A stretch of DNA of 64,000 nt from Datura wrightii (taxonomy: Eukaryota > Streptophyta > Magnoliopsida > Solanales > Solanaceae), in contig JASDFA010000019.1 in the NCBI GenBank assembly GCA_035772735.1, forward strand, positions 35,301,001 to 35,365,000. The letters are read 5' to 3'. The notes beneath the pieces were generated by a model. That model made no database searches, was not told where the DNA came from, and worked only from the letters and a program-made list of their open reading frames with translations. Position numbers and translations under genes: made by a program. Each line of letters begins with the position of its first letter. Within the stretch, counting starts at the first letter, position 1. This document shows, piece by piece, positions 45,719-56,158 of the stretch.

Positions 45719-48700
45719 TGTCACACTTTAGAAATTTTTTTGATGATTATTTTATGGTTATATGTCATATTAATGGAATTATGGGTCGTATGTTGTCCGT
45801 TGGTGAGGAGGGAAACATGTGCAAAGGGAAAAGCAAAAAGTATGTGAAGTTTGTAAATAAGGATCAACTTTAAATGGACATTCTACAAATATATAATGAT
45901 TCAGAGGTCCTATAGCCTATCAAATGAAAGATATTTGAGTCTATTTACAGTAAAAAAAATTGCTCATTAATCGGAGTTCGCAGTAAAAAGTTATGCTCGT
46001 TTGAAGACAGCACTGTCAGCTGGAAAAGCGCCCATGTGCGTGGGCACGAAGACTGGCAAGCAGCAGGTGCATGCACGCGAGGGCACGTCGCGTGGATGCC
46101 ACACGCAGGCAACACCCAGCCTGCCTATATGAAGTAATTTTGAGCTAAAATGTTCATTTCCACTCCGTTTCACCTCTTTTTTTTTAAAATTCGCAGAATT
46201 AAGAGCACTATCCAATGGTGAAAACAAATTCCAGGTAATAAATTGTATGGATAGGTTAAATTTCCTTATAGTCCAAGCTTGGAAAGGGTTTCTTATGTCA
46301 TGAGTTTTTAATCATCGAGTTGCTGCATTTTTGGCTGCCAAGATGCTGCATTTTTGGATAGTAGGTAGGTGAAGTTCTACCTCCATATTGTTGAGAATTG
46401 AGTACAAAAGGAGGTGGTGTTTTTACTCTTTAAATTATCACGAATTAACAAGTTATGTTGGAAGTGAAGTTGGAACTTATGTGTTGCTTGGGTGTTTGTT
46501 GTTGCTGCGGTTTCGCAACATGATTGCTACATTTTCGGAATGGAATTTAGCTGAAGAGGAACCCCATATTAGCAGGGGTTATACAAAAGTGAAAGGTAAG
46601 TGTTCCTACTTGGTTTAGCCGCTCAAATTCGCAAGCTAAAGTAAGGAAATGACATAAAGTCTATATGTGTTTTATGTGATGTTTGACTGAGGTTTCTGCC
46701 CCTTTTTTGGAGGTTCTTACAGTTGTATAGATGCTGGAATTTATCCAAAAGATGGAAGGAATACACCACACCTTTGGGGAGATTAAACACCAAAAGCATG
46801 TAAGCGAAACTCTCTTGAATTTCCTCAAGTTTAAGACGCCTAAGGTATGTAGGATTGCTGAAAATTATATGATGATGTGGCTATCTGGTTGTACATTTTG
46901 GGACATGAATTGTGACTGAGACCTTGGCATAAACAGTACTCATTCCATGTAGTGTATTAAATGAAGTTGTAGGTGTAGGAGTTTCTAGCAAGCGGAAGAA
47001 ATTGGCTAAAAAGACGCGATGAAGTGAGGTATGTACAGGCATCCCTTTCCTTGTTTTTCAAGCACGAAACTAAGTTATTGAAAGGATCAATATTCCTATG
47101 TTTTTAAAATCATATTGAGGCATTTATGATCCTTTCCAAAGGGTTGGAACTACATGGAATAAATCTTGAATCGTTAATAATGGTTGAAGCGAACAAACGT
47201 GAAACGAAAAGCGTAATTTTTATACAATTGTTGTCGTAGTTATAAATCGCGTCTAAAGTCCCCTTAACGTGGGCACCGTGAGCTGGTCCTTTGTAGTATA
47301 CTGTATATGTGATGTTTAATATATGTTAAGATCTGGTCACTTAGTGAAATTGGTCCGAAATGCAAAGATGACGACATGTAATTGAACTTAAGCTAAGAAG
47401 ATGACGCTAAGCCAATTGAGGGTAAACGATCTTATTGAAATGACATTTTAATAATATTGTTAATACCTCTTATATATTTTTGTTTTAAAGTGCTTAAGGT
47501 AAAAAGTAGATTTTATATTTTTCCTCTTTAAAGCTAAGAAAGCGGCACATTGCGAATAAGCTAAATCGATACATGTTAACGGGAAAAGCGTGGCTAAGTT
47601 GTCAATTAGGCAAAGAGGTAAGTACGTATAAGAAATTGAATAGCGAACACGAGGGTAAAAACTTGAGTATAGAGTGAATACATTTTGGCAAAGAAGTTAA
47701 GATCAATAAGGAAAGTAGAGCTAAATATTGTTAAATAAGACAATACGAGTTACGTGGTGAACGAGGTAGGCAACAACTAGGAAGATTAACCTTGTTCTAA
47801 AGACGTTTAGAAAAAGTGTTATAAATTAAGTTGTTTGTGTTCAATATGTATTACGTTGATGAGTAACCACTAAAGTGTTAACGTTCTACGAAATAATTAG
47901 AGTTGAACATCTGCACAATAGTAACTTAAGTTAAGAAGCTCTCTGTTATACCCCTAAAGGATTATGTTAAGTTATCTGTTCTAAGTGTTGAAATTTTCTG
48001 CCACGTCTGAAAAAGAGTAATCCTAGGATCTTCTAAGTGACTTATGATTATGTAAGCTTTCTTAAGCTCCGCAGATAATTACGAAGTTATGTAATTCAAT
48101 ACAGCATCACCCGAAATACGACTATATATCTTTATTTGGCTATAAGGAATCACTTAGAGAGTTACTCACGAGTTCCTAAGTTATAGAGCTCAAAGTCTCA
48201 GATCCTTAAGTTATGTCTTTACATCCCTAATTTATGTTGAAATGTGCTACCTAATCTAAGAAGTTCTTGAGAGATCATATTTCGAGAATTATGCTAATGT
48301 CTCGGTCAAGTATCCGATGTTGTATACGTGTCTAAAAACACAAGTCTTTATATGTCTTTCCAGTAAGAAGTCTTAATGTATATGATTTTCATGTTATGAC
48401 ATACAGTTTAATTCTTTCAGTTATATTCAAGTCATGCATCTTTATGTTTAGCTCTTCTTGAGTCATCAGTTGAATTTGCTAAATTTAGAGGAGAGATTCT
48501 CCCATGTACTAATGTTCCTAATGTCTAAGTAAGTATAAGTGCAGGATATGATAATGATCAGTTAAGCTCAGAACTTTGAATACAAGGAAGTATCCTGGAG
48601 GTCACCTAGTCAACTAAATACGAGTTATACATTATATAGAAGTCTCGTACGTTGTATGTTTGTAGTTCAGTTCTAAGCTCTATGTATATGACAAATAACT

Positions 48701-49048
48701 CCAAGTTCCTAGTTATAATTTCCATGTTTTCCTACAAATAAGTCAAATGAATTAAGAACTATATGTGCTTATCTACATGATAAATTTGGCAATGAAATTA
48801 CAATGTATAGTTGTCGATACACGTAAAGGAACCACTTGGTAGGCAATATATATTTGCAGTTCCCAAATGCTAAAGAATTGTGTAGAAATGAGCTCTATGT
48901 GTTTCTATCCATGTAATATGTTCAATTGGTAGGATTATTTGTAGGACATTGTTTGTAAGCCTACAAAGGTTCTTATGTTGTCTAAACTTCTTGAAGGTCC
49001 TTCAAGTAACTGAGTCGACATGTTCATTTATAATTTGACAACTTTACG

Positions 49049-49072
49049 ATATATATATATATATATATATAT
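49049..49072. repeat. (AT)n microsatellite
   Basis: About 12 AT units inside the C LTR. Confidence 0.93.
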
Positions 49073-49232
49073 TCTAGTTTTACATGACATGGGTGCTCAC
49101 TTGCATTTGTGAGTTACGAAAGAGGCCTATTCTGGCCACAGATTTAACATTTGTTATTTATATGTCATACGTGTTAAATTGACTCAATATAAGCCATATC
49201 GACCCTATTTATTATTATGATGGAGAATTATC

Positions 49233-49470
49233 TTTATTTTACCCCGGTGTGGTACATCGGCTAGAGATATTTTTATTTTACCCTGATGTGGTACATCGGC
49301 TAGAGATATGTTTATGTTACCCCGGTGTGGTACATCGGCTGGAGTTATTTTTATTTTACCCCGGAGTGGTACATCGGCTGGAGATATTTTTATTTTACCC
49401 AGTGTGATACATCAGCTGAAGAAACTTTTATTTTTCCTTGGTATGGTACACCGACTGGATGAATTTTTTA
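49233..49470. repeat. 39-bp tandem repeat in C LTR
   Basis: About six units of ACCCCGGTGTGGTACATCGG plus CT(A/G)GAGATATTTTTATTTT, the last ones degenerate. Because 39 is a multiple of three, a frame (49308-49556) shows a repeated 13-residue pattern ILPRSGTSAGDIF. I regard that as a by-product. Confidence 0.9.
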
Positions 49471-50171
49471 TATGGATTTATGGTTGGTTGGTTGTTGGCA
49501 TTACAGTTATAGTTTTTCTTGTGCATTACTTTGTTGCATTTGCACTTCAGTATTGACTTATTGCTAGGTTTCAATTTCTAGGATTCCAAGTTGTTGTTAT
49601 TTCTTATATCTGGATTAACTATCATTACTATCTTACATGTTTATAGTTTTCTGCCTTACATACTAGTACATTTCATTCGTACTGACGTCCCTTCGCCTGG
49701 GGGCCTGCTTTCATGCTGCAGGTGCAGGTAGAGGTCGGGATTGCCAGTTGCAGTAGCAGTTCATGAGATTAGCGGATGTGTTGGTGTGCTCCTTTATTTC
49801 TGGAGCTAAGATTGGTTTTGTTTCAGTTAGAATTTTGAGATGTAGTTATGGGTAGGTTGGAGCCCTGTCCCGACCATCAATCAGTTTACTCTCTAGAGGC
49901 TTTGTGGACTTAGTGAGTACAATGGTATTCAGTTTGTGGAATTTTTGGCTTTTGTTGTTTAGTTTGGCATTCTCATAGCCTTGTTTGCATTTTAGTTGTT
50001 TACCTTGTATTGTTGAGACATTATGGGTCCAGTTTTTGCTCCAGTTGATTGTGATAGGTTGCCTGGACCGTATAAGTATTAAAGTTACAAATGTCATATA
50101 GCCGACTTCTCAGTAAGTCTGGTATGGGGAGTCAGTCGCGCCCTCCCCCCAGTTATGGGGCATGACATACT

Positions 50172-50183
50172 TGGTATCAGAGC
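50172..50183 (+). promoter_or_regulatory. C primer binding site (initiator tRNA-Met)
   Basis: TGGTATCAGAGC, perfect, 4 nt after the LTR end. Confidence 0.93.
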
Positions 50184-50844
50184 GAATTCGTATCCTAGGG
50201 AGCCCACAAGTTGTGTCTAGTAGAGTCTTGCTTATGGGTATGTTGTGCACCAAACTTATAATCAGGAAGCTATAGGGCATTTAGGAGTTGTTTCACTTTG
50301 TTCATTAATAGATTGTGCTATAGAAAAGATGTAAGAGGTGTGTTAAATCTATATCGTGCTTATGTTTTAAAATTCCCCTGGAGTAAGGCAAATTGCTACG
50401 AGATTTATTCGCACTGATGTATGAAAGGGTCCTAATCGCCCTCCTGCAGATCCGAGAAACAGATTAGAGGCTCGAAGCGAGTTTCCAATTCCTCGTACCA
50501 TTGTTTCTCCAAGTTCCAGACAAAATTACCGTGGGAAGGGATTCATCCCCTCCTATTGTTTCAGATTCGATAGAGCTAAGAAAATGTAGAGTTACTGATC
50601 CTTCAGCACTTGTTGTACCTTCAGGTATATCAAAGAGATGAGATTTTGAGAAAGCATTTCAAATGTTAGCCCGAGCAGTGACGTTTCAAAATAAATAGTT
50701 AAACTTAATAGTAGGGTCCAAGGGAACTTTTGAGAGCTCTAGTGCCTATAGGTTTTGAGCCTAAATCCCCTAGCCTTCACGAATCAATACTTACCACGGG
50801 AACTTCGACGGGTTCAACCTAATAAGGTTTTGTACCGAGAGCAA
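50184..50844 (+). pseudogene. C leader and Gag, part before El2
   Basis: The leader is collinear with C' (CTTATGGGTATGTTGTGCACCA in both). Gag-like residues 'RPPADPRNRLEARSEF' occur near 50435-50490, as in C' ('HPPINQRDRLEAQS'). The frame is broken by stops. El2 interrupts it at 50845; the last five bases AGCAA are the target copy. Confidence 0.6.
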
Positions 50845-52267
50845 TGATCTTGGGCAAATTTATATGCCTAAGTGATACTCAAATGTGTCATTTTAGCCTT
50901 GTTTATCTATCAATGTTTATACATTCTCATGTGATTGGTAATAAAATGTGAATTTATACTAACCAACATGATTAGCATTGTTTTGCAGGTAAAATGTAAT
51001 TTTGGGAAGCTAAAATGCATGTTGAAATAGATCGGGGTTGGACTCGGATGTGAGCAAAGGACAAGGCATTGGAAGGCACCAAATAAAGAGGCTCCGCGAT
51101 GGAGCCGTGTCACGCTGCCATCGTGGAGGCCTTCTACCTGGATAGGGAATATTCGGCCTAATTTCAGTAAGGGTTCGCGTTGGGTTCGTGGCACGGTAGC
51201 CTAGCTCCGCGTTGCATGCCGTGCCACGTTGGGCCTCATTACATAGGCCCCCAACTTCCAGTGAGGGTCCGCGTCGGTGGCGTGTCACGGAGGTAGTGCT
51301 CCGCAATGCACTCCGTGACACATATCTTGTTATTCCGGGAAAAATTCCCACTAGTATAAATAGAACACTTAGGTTCATTTTTCAATATTTTGACTTGGTG
51401 GAGCAAGAACGTGGGTTACAGGCAGTTGAAGGGACGAAATTATCAGGGTTTCTCTCTCTTTCCTTTTCCTTGAATTCAATTGCTTGTATGTTTAACACTC
51501 ATTTAACGATGTTTAATCCACAAACGAGTGGCTAATTCCTCTTCTTGCTGAGGTTAAGAACAATTCTATTGAAATGTGATTGTTGATTAAATTGGTTTTT
51601 TCATCTTTTCTTCCATGTTTGTTCTATTGATTCTTCTTCTTACTGCATTAATGTGTGGCCAACGTTAATGTATATCTAAAAAGTCGAGTTTCACTCGAGA
51701 GAGCACGAAATTGAAAAGTTGTGAATTAATAGGATATGATCCTTTTTTAGTTTGGGAAAATTGATAATTGATTTACATTCAGGATAGAAATATACCTGAA
51801 GGTCGTATTAGTCAATTAATGAACCGGTTTTATATGTCTAGAACATGAATTTCATTTAATCACAGTAATGTAGGTGGACGGTTCATGATTCTTAAGTTGG
51901 GTTAAATACGAGAGTTTTAATCCATTGGCAGTAGTTCTTGACTAGCAACCGGATGAAAGGTTAACCAAATTATATCGATAATTAATTTCATTACATGTTC
52001 AATTAACCTCAGCATGCTCACATTCATAGTTCAGACTCACATTAGATAATCGTTTTAGACTTAGCATAAAAATTAGAACCTAAAAATATCAAACTCTTGG
52101 TTACACTGTTGTCTTCATTGTTAAAATTAAAATATAATAACACTTGAGTAGTTCGTTACCTTATCCCAGTCCCTGTGGGATCGATACTTGGCTTAGTTAA
52201 GCCACTTTACTACTTGTTCGACCACGTGCACTTGCGTGTAGTTTTATACCCAAGAAATGAACGAACA
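50845..52267 (+). repeat. El2 5' LTR
   Basis: Starts TGATCTTGGGC, ends ATGAACGAACA. TATAAATA at 51355-51362, preceded by the 11-bp-arm hairpin at 51282-51321. Compared with the 3' LTR it carries 12 extra bases in the hairpin loop. The minus-strand frames here are antisense shadows. Confidence 0.93.
51282..51321. promoter_or_regulatory. U3 hairpin of El2 LTR and nearby TATA box
   Basis: Perfect inverted arms GTGTCACGGAG (51282-51292) and CTCCGTGACAC (51311-51321) with an 18-nt loop, about 33 bp before the TATA box at 51355-51362. The 3' LTR has the same arms with a 6-nt loop (59603-59630). The same structure recurs in the internal region at 55221-55260. Confidence 0.75.
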
Positions 52268-52273
52268 AGTTTT

Positions 52274-52291
52274 TGGAGCCGTTGCCGGGGA
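52274..52291 (+). promoter_or_regulatory. El2 primer binding site (tRNA-Asp)
   Basis: TGGAGCCGTTGCCGGGGA, one change from the tRNA-Asp complement, 6 nt after the LTR. Confidence 0.9.
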
Positions 52292-52400
52292 CTGACAATT
52301 GGTGAAAGTTTCTTAAATGTTAATTTACTATATTTTTATTTTCTTAGTGTTGACAACTTGGTCTTAGCCTGTATTTTGCAGATGTAATCTCTGTTGAACA

Positions 52401-54065
52401 CTGGCAAGAGACAAGGAGCAGGTGGACTCGTATTTAGAGCCAGAAAGATTATTTCATCGTCAGCGGAGAGAAGCTCTAGAAAGAAAGCTGCAGTTGCTCA
52501 GACAAACACTCATGGAGCAACAATAGAATCCACCAGTAGTACGGGCAATGTTAGTGCCCGAGGAAGTAGTAGCTCGGCCGGTTCGCGAGGTGGCAATCCC
52601 ACATGCTAATAATGTCACATCTATCATCCGCAAACCTGAGCCAGGAGGGAGGTTCGAGCTCAAACAAAACATGGTGCAATTGCTGCACACTAGCGGGCAG
52701 TTTACAGGTCTCCCTCATGAAGATCTACAGCAGCATCTCCAAAATTTTTTGGAGATAAGTGACAATTACATCCCCGCTGGAGTGTCATAAGATTATGTCA
52801 GGCTTACATTGTTCCCATTTTCACTATTGGGAGAAGCCAAGAGGTGGTTGAAACATGAGCCACCTAATTCTATTTCTACGTGGGAGGATCTTGCAATGAA
52901 ATTCTTGATACGATATTTTCCCTCCGATAAAACAGCAAGACTCAGAAGTCAAATTCTAAGTTTCAAACAGAGAGAGTGAAAGAATCTATATCTGGCTTGG
53001 GAGAGATTCAAGTCCATGTTGCGGGATTGTCCTCCTCATCATCAATCCAATGAGGTGCTGGTGCACACTTTTATAGAGGGTTTGGAACCCCATACAAAAA
53101 TATTGCTAGACTCAGCAGCTGGGGGAAAAGCGCTGGAGAAAACTTATGAGGAGCTGTATACCTTGTTGAACCGTATTTCGCAGGGCAATCCAGAGTGGAA
53201 TGCAGATTCATCAAGAGGAGGGACAAGGAAACCAGCAGGAGTTCTAGAAGTGGATGGTTTTACAGCTATTGCTGCACAGATAGCTGCTTTACAGAATCAA
53301 CTCAACACCCACTTCAGTAACATGACAGTGAACCAGCCTCAAGCCCCAGTGAATGCAGTGCAGCAGATTTGGTGTGAAGTGTGTGGGAGCAGTGAGCACT
53401 TAGCTGAGTGTTGTGGAGCAAATCCTGACTCGGTGAACGTTGTGGGAAATGTACAAAGGAACGACCAACAACAGTATGGCAACAGCTACAATTCCAATTG
53501 GAGAAATCACCCGAATTTCTCTTGGGGTAGCAACAACCATCAGGGGAAAAGTTCGAGTCAGGGTATGCAAAGGAACCAAGGAGGGCAGCAGAATTATCAA
53601 GCACAATTTAGAAACAACAATGCACCTCCTCCACCACCATCACCCAGCATTGAGGAGATGTTCAAGACGATGATAGCTAACCAAGCTCAATTGCAGGCTG
53701 ACTATGTGAAATTGGCAGCCGAGGTGAAAAATAACCAGTTAGCTACTAAGGCACTTGAATATCAATTTGGGCAATTTGCTGGAGCCCAAAACACCAGGCC
53801 TAGAGGAGGACTTCCGAGTGACACAGATCCCAACCCCAAGCAGGTGAATGCGGTGACCACAAGGAGTGGTTTGCAGCTGAAAGAGGTGGAACCAGAAAGA
53901 CCACCTCAACAATCGGGAGTACCAGAAGTCGAGAGGGAGCAAAGTGATGAGAGGGGGAAAACAAAGGAAGTTGAATCAGAAAGACCACCACCCCCGTTCC
54001 CTCAACGATTAAAGAAACACAAGGAGGAGACGTGTTCCAAGAAATTCATGGAGGTGCTGAAATAG
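52401..54065 (+). pseudogene. El2 Gag
   Basis: Coding similarity starts at CTG 52401 (LARDKEQ), two codons after a stop and 20 bp after a TTTTGCAG acceptor-like site. There is an N-terminal Arg/Gln-rich helix ('HRQRREALERKLQLLRQ'), the gag core 'LTLFPFSLLGEAKRWL' (about 52805-52850), 'WERFKSMLRDCPPHH', a zinc knuckle beginning CEVCGSSEHLAECC (about 53372-53413), a Gln/Asn-rich part, 'IEEMFKTMIANQAQLQ' and 'NNQLATKALEYQFGQFA', then a Pro/Glu linker. One frame throughout, with stops at about 52524 (TAG), 52788 (TAA), 52977 (TGA) and 54063 (TAG, Gln expected). The last 350 codons before the final stop are open. Confidence 0.87.
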
Positions 54066-54767
54066 GTACATATTAACTTACCTCTTCTTGATGTTTTGCA
54101 GGGAGTGCCGAAGTATGCCAAGTATATAAAGGACATCGTGGCAAAAAAAATTCGGTTGACTGAGTATGCTACGGTGGCTCTCACGGAGGAGTGCACTTCC
54201 CGGATACAAAACCGACTGCCCACAAAGCTCAAAGATCCTGGGAGCTTTACAATACAGATTACTATTAGGTAGAGTATCCGAGCTCGTGGATTATGTGATT
54301 TGGGAGCGAGCATTAATTTGATGCCATCATCGGTATTCAAAAAGCTGGGTCTAGGAAGTCCTAGACCCACAATAGTGATCTTGCAATTGGCGGATCGGTC
54401 CTTAGCCAGACCTGATGGCATTGTGGAGGTCGTTCTGGTGCAAGTTGGCTCCCTGATCTTCCCAGTATATTTGGTCGTGCTGGATTTTGAACCAGACGCA
54501 GAAGTCCCATTTATTATGGGACGTCCTTTCTTGGCAACCGGGAAAGCGCTAATTGGTGTAGCTGCGGGGCAGCTAACCATGTGAGCACACGACAAGGTGG
54601 AAGTGTTCGATGTGTACAAGGCCTCCAAGCTCCCGACTGTGTATGAGGAACTCTCGGTGATCAATGTGATTGATCGAGTTGATGTTGCGCGGATAAAGGA
54701 TTCACGAGAGTTATTGGGAAAACCACCGGAACGATGTAAGCACTACTGGGGGAAGGACGGTGGTTGA
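54066..54767 (+). pseudogene. El2 protease domain
   Basis: Same frame as gag. 'KYAKYIKDIVAKKIRLTEYATVAL' leads to a TAG at 54270 where El1 has CAG. Then 'LCDLGASINLMPSSVFKKLGLG' has the intact Athila-type active site D-L-G-A-S. 'TIVILQLADRSLARPDG' and 'FIMGRPFLATGKALIGV' follow. A TGA at 54582 stands where El1 codes Arg. The natural end is TGA 54765-54767. gag-protease would be about 788 residues. After it comes the hairpin instead of RT. Only two substitutions disable this domain. Confidence 0.85.
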
Positions 54768-54839
54768 GAGAAAACATCCATCACCCTAGAGGACAACTCA
54801 GCTGAATGACGTCGAGCCGCGACGGTAAACTAGACGCTG

Positions 54840-54857
54840 CACGGGAGGCAACCCGTG
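54840..54857 (+). promoter_or_regulatory. Conserved hairpin CACGGG-AGGCAA-CCCGTG
   Basis: Perfect 6-bp stem and AGGCAA loop, 72 nt after the protease stop codon, preceded by GACGCTG. Identical to El1 4638-4655. Confidence 0.82.
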
Positions 54858-55220
54858 AAATTTTTCTTTCTAAATTGTGAATAGATTTTTTTTATTTATT
54901 TTCTTTTATTTTCTTGATTAACAACAAAATTTTTAGTTTTTATTTTTGTTCTTATTTTTATTTTTATTTTTTTTTCAGTGAAACCTATAATTCTAACCAA
55001 TTTCTTGTAGTAAGATGAATTTCAGGTCGAACGGAGGGAAAATATGCAAGGAATCGCAAAGGAAAATTCGAGGTATGAAAATCAAGAAAAAGTGACAAAA
55101 CAGTGAGCTAGGGCGATAGCTCCTTGTCACGAAGGAGGGCCTCCACGTTACCCTCCGTGACACGTTGAGGTGTAAATTCGGAATTTTAAAAGAATTCCAG
55201 AACACCCTTGCGTTAGCTCC

Positions 55221-55260
55221 GTGTCACGGAGGCAGTGCTCCGCGATGCACTCCGTGACAC
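55221..55260. promoter_or_regulatory. Internal copy of the U3 hairpin
   Basis: GTGTCACGGAG ... CTCCGTGACAC with an 18-nt loop differing from the 5' LTR loop at only two positions, followed by GTTGCTGTG where the LTR has GTTGCTTGT or similar. Confidence 0.75.
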
Positions 55261-56065
55261 GTTGCTGTGTATATCGCGATGGGTCACACCGGGTCGCCGG
55301 GTGACCCGCGCGAATTTCCCACTTTTAAACCCCAAATCCCCCTCAATTTTCCTTATTTCTCACACACTCCGCGACCAATCCCCCCAAAACCCCTCCCCCT
55401 TCAACATGACACGGAATAGGCCAAGAATTTCATCGCGTTTTCTTTAATTCTTCGAATTCAAGGTATGTTCTTCAATTCCATCTCATTTCTCATCAATTTT
55501 CTTCGATATTAAACATGTGATATGAGCTAAACTAGCCCTAAGTAGAAATTAAGCGTAAATTCAATTGAATTATTGTTGATGGATGTTCGGAGTAGCATTG
55601 TGATTGCTTGAACTCGTTAATTGCATAATTTAATCAAATTTTTGATACAATCATAGCTAGGGCTTGCTTTTGAATTTGAAGTGGAAAAATGTAGTGAACT
55701 CGTGAAATTCATGCTGGGTTGTACATGTTGAGTGAGATGAGTCGATGTGCTAATTGTTATTATGCTTAAAGACCGACGGATTGTCGGGTGAGAGGAATAT
55801 TGAAATTTTCAAGAATTGGGTGAGTTGTATAGGTTCATATAGATAAATTCTTGTTGTTTTCATTTCTTTGTTTCTCCTTGCTAAGTGCGATGGGACAAAA
55901 TGTTATCGATGTTAATGATTGTGGTTAGCGGTACGAAGTCTGAGTAGTACATAGAATATATACCGTCGAATTCTTCGAATGCACTAAGCATGTTTGTTAT
56001 ATTTGGCTGTTTGTTTGAGTAAATAGGTATGATCTTGCCGTAACGTTGTCACTTTAGCTAAGGAC

Positions 56066-56079
56066 TAAGTGTGGGGTAG
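56066..56079 (+). promoter_or_regulatory. Internal polypurine-tract-like motif 1
   Basis: TAAGTGTGGGGTAG, nearly identical to the 3' polypurine tract (59151-59165). El1 has the match at 3429-3442. Confidence 0.6.
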
Positions 56080-56158
56080 CATAGCTTAACCCAACCATAG
56101 TCGAAGCAAATTTTCATTGGCGTAACATTGAACTTGTCTATTTGGGTTGACAGGAACG

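Larger units (their letters stand above)
45719..50167 (+). repeat. C 5' LTR, 4.4 kb
   Basis: Starts TGTCACACTTTAG (3' LTR: TGTTACACCCCAG) and ends GGGGCATGACA. Its first ~990 bp align with 61400-62388. It has a GC-rich zone at 46030-46120, an (AT)n run at 49049-49072 and a tandem repeat at 49233-49470. Frames inside (46388-46618, 46731-46919, 49308-49556) are not supported as genes. Confidence 0.85.
54858..56158 (+). other. El2 leader of second ORF: promoter-like and intron-like
   Basis: Begins with a T-rich run (54865-54980). Then come GC-rich palindromes, including the perfect 11-bp-arm hairpin (55221-55260) also present in the LTR. Next is GGGTCACACCGGGTCGCCGG, a CT/C-rich stretch (55318-55400), and AATTCAAG/GTATGTTC with a donor-like GT at 55463. 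The rest is AT-rich, with a PPT-like motif at 56066-56079, ending in TTGACAG (56147-56153) just before the ATG at 56159. The layout fits promoter, short exon, a ~690-bp leader intron and coding exon. El1 conserves all but the acceptor. Confidence 0.55.

Noticed and set aside
49308..49556. Frame with repeated 13-residue pattern as a possible repeat protein
   Set aside because: It follows from a 39-bp tandem repeat in LTR DNA, has no promoter or homologue I recognise, and the C' LTR lacks it.
53314..53604. Antisense open frames over El2 gag (also 53400-53606, 53739-53991 and 54002-54664)
   Set aside because: They mirror the codon structure of the plus-strand gag-protease frame, have no homology I recognise, and the sense strand has clear domains.
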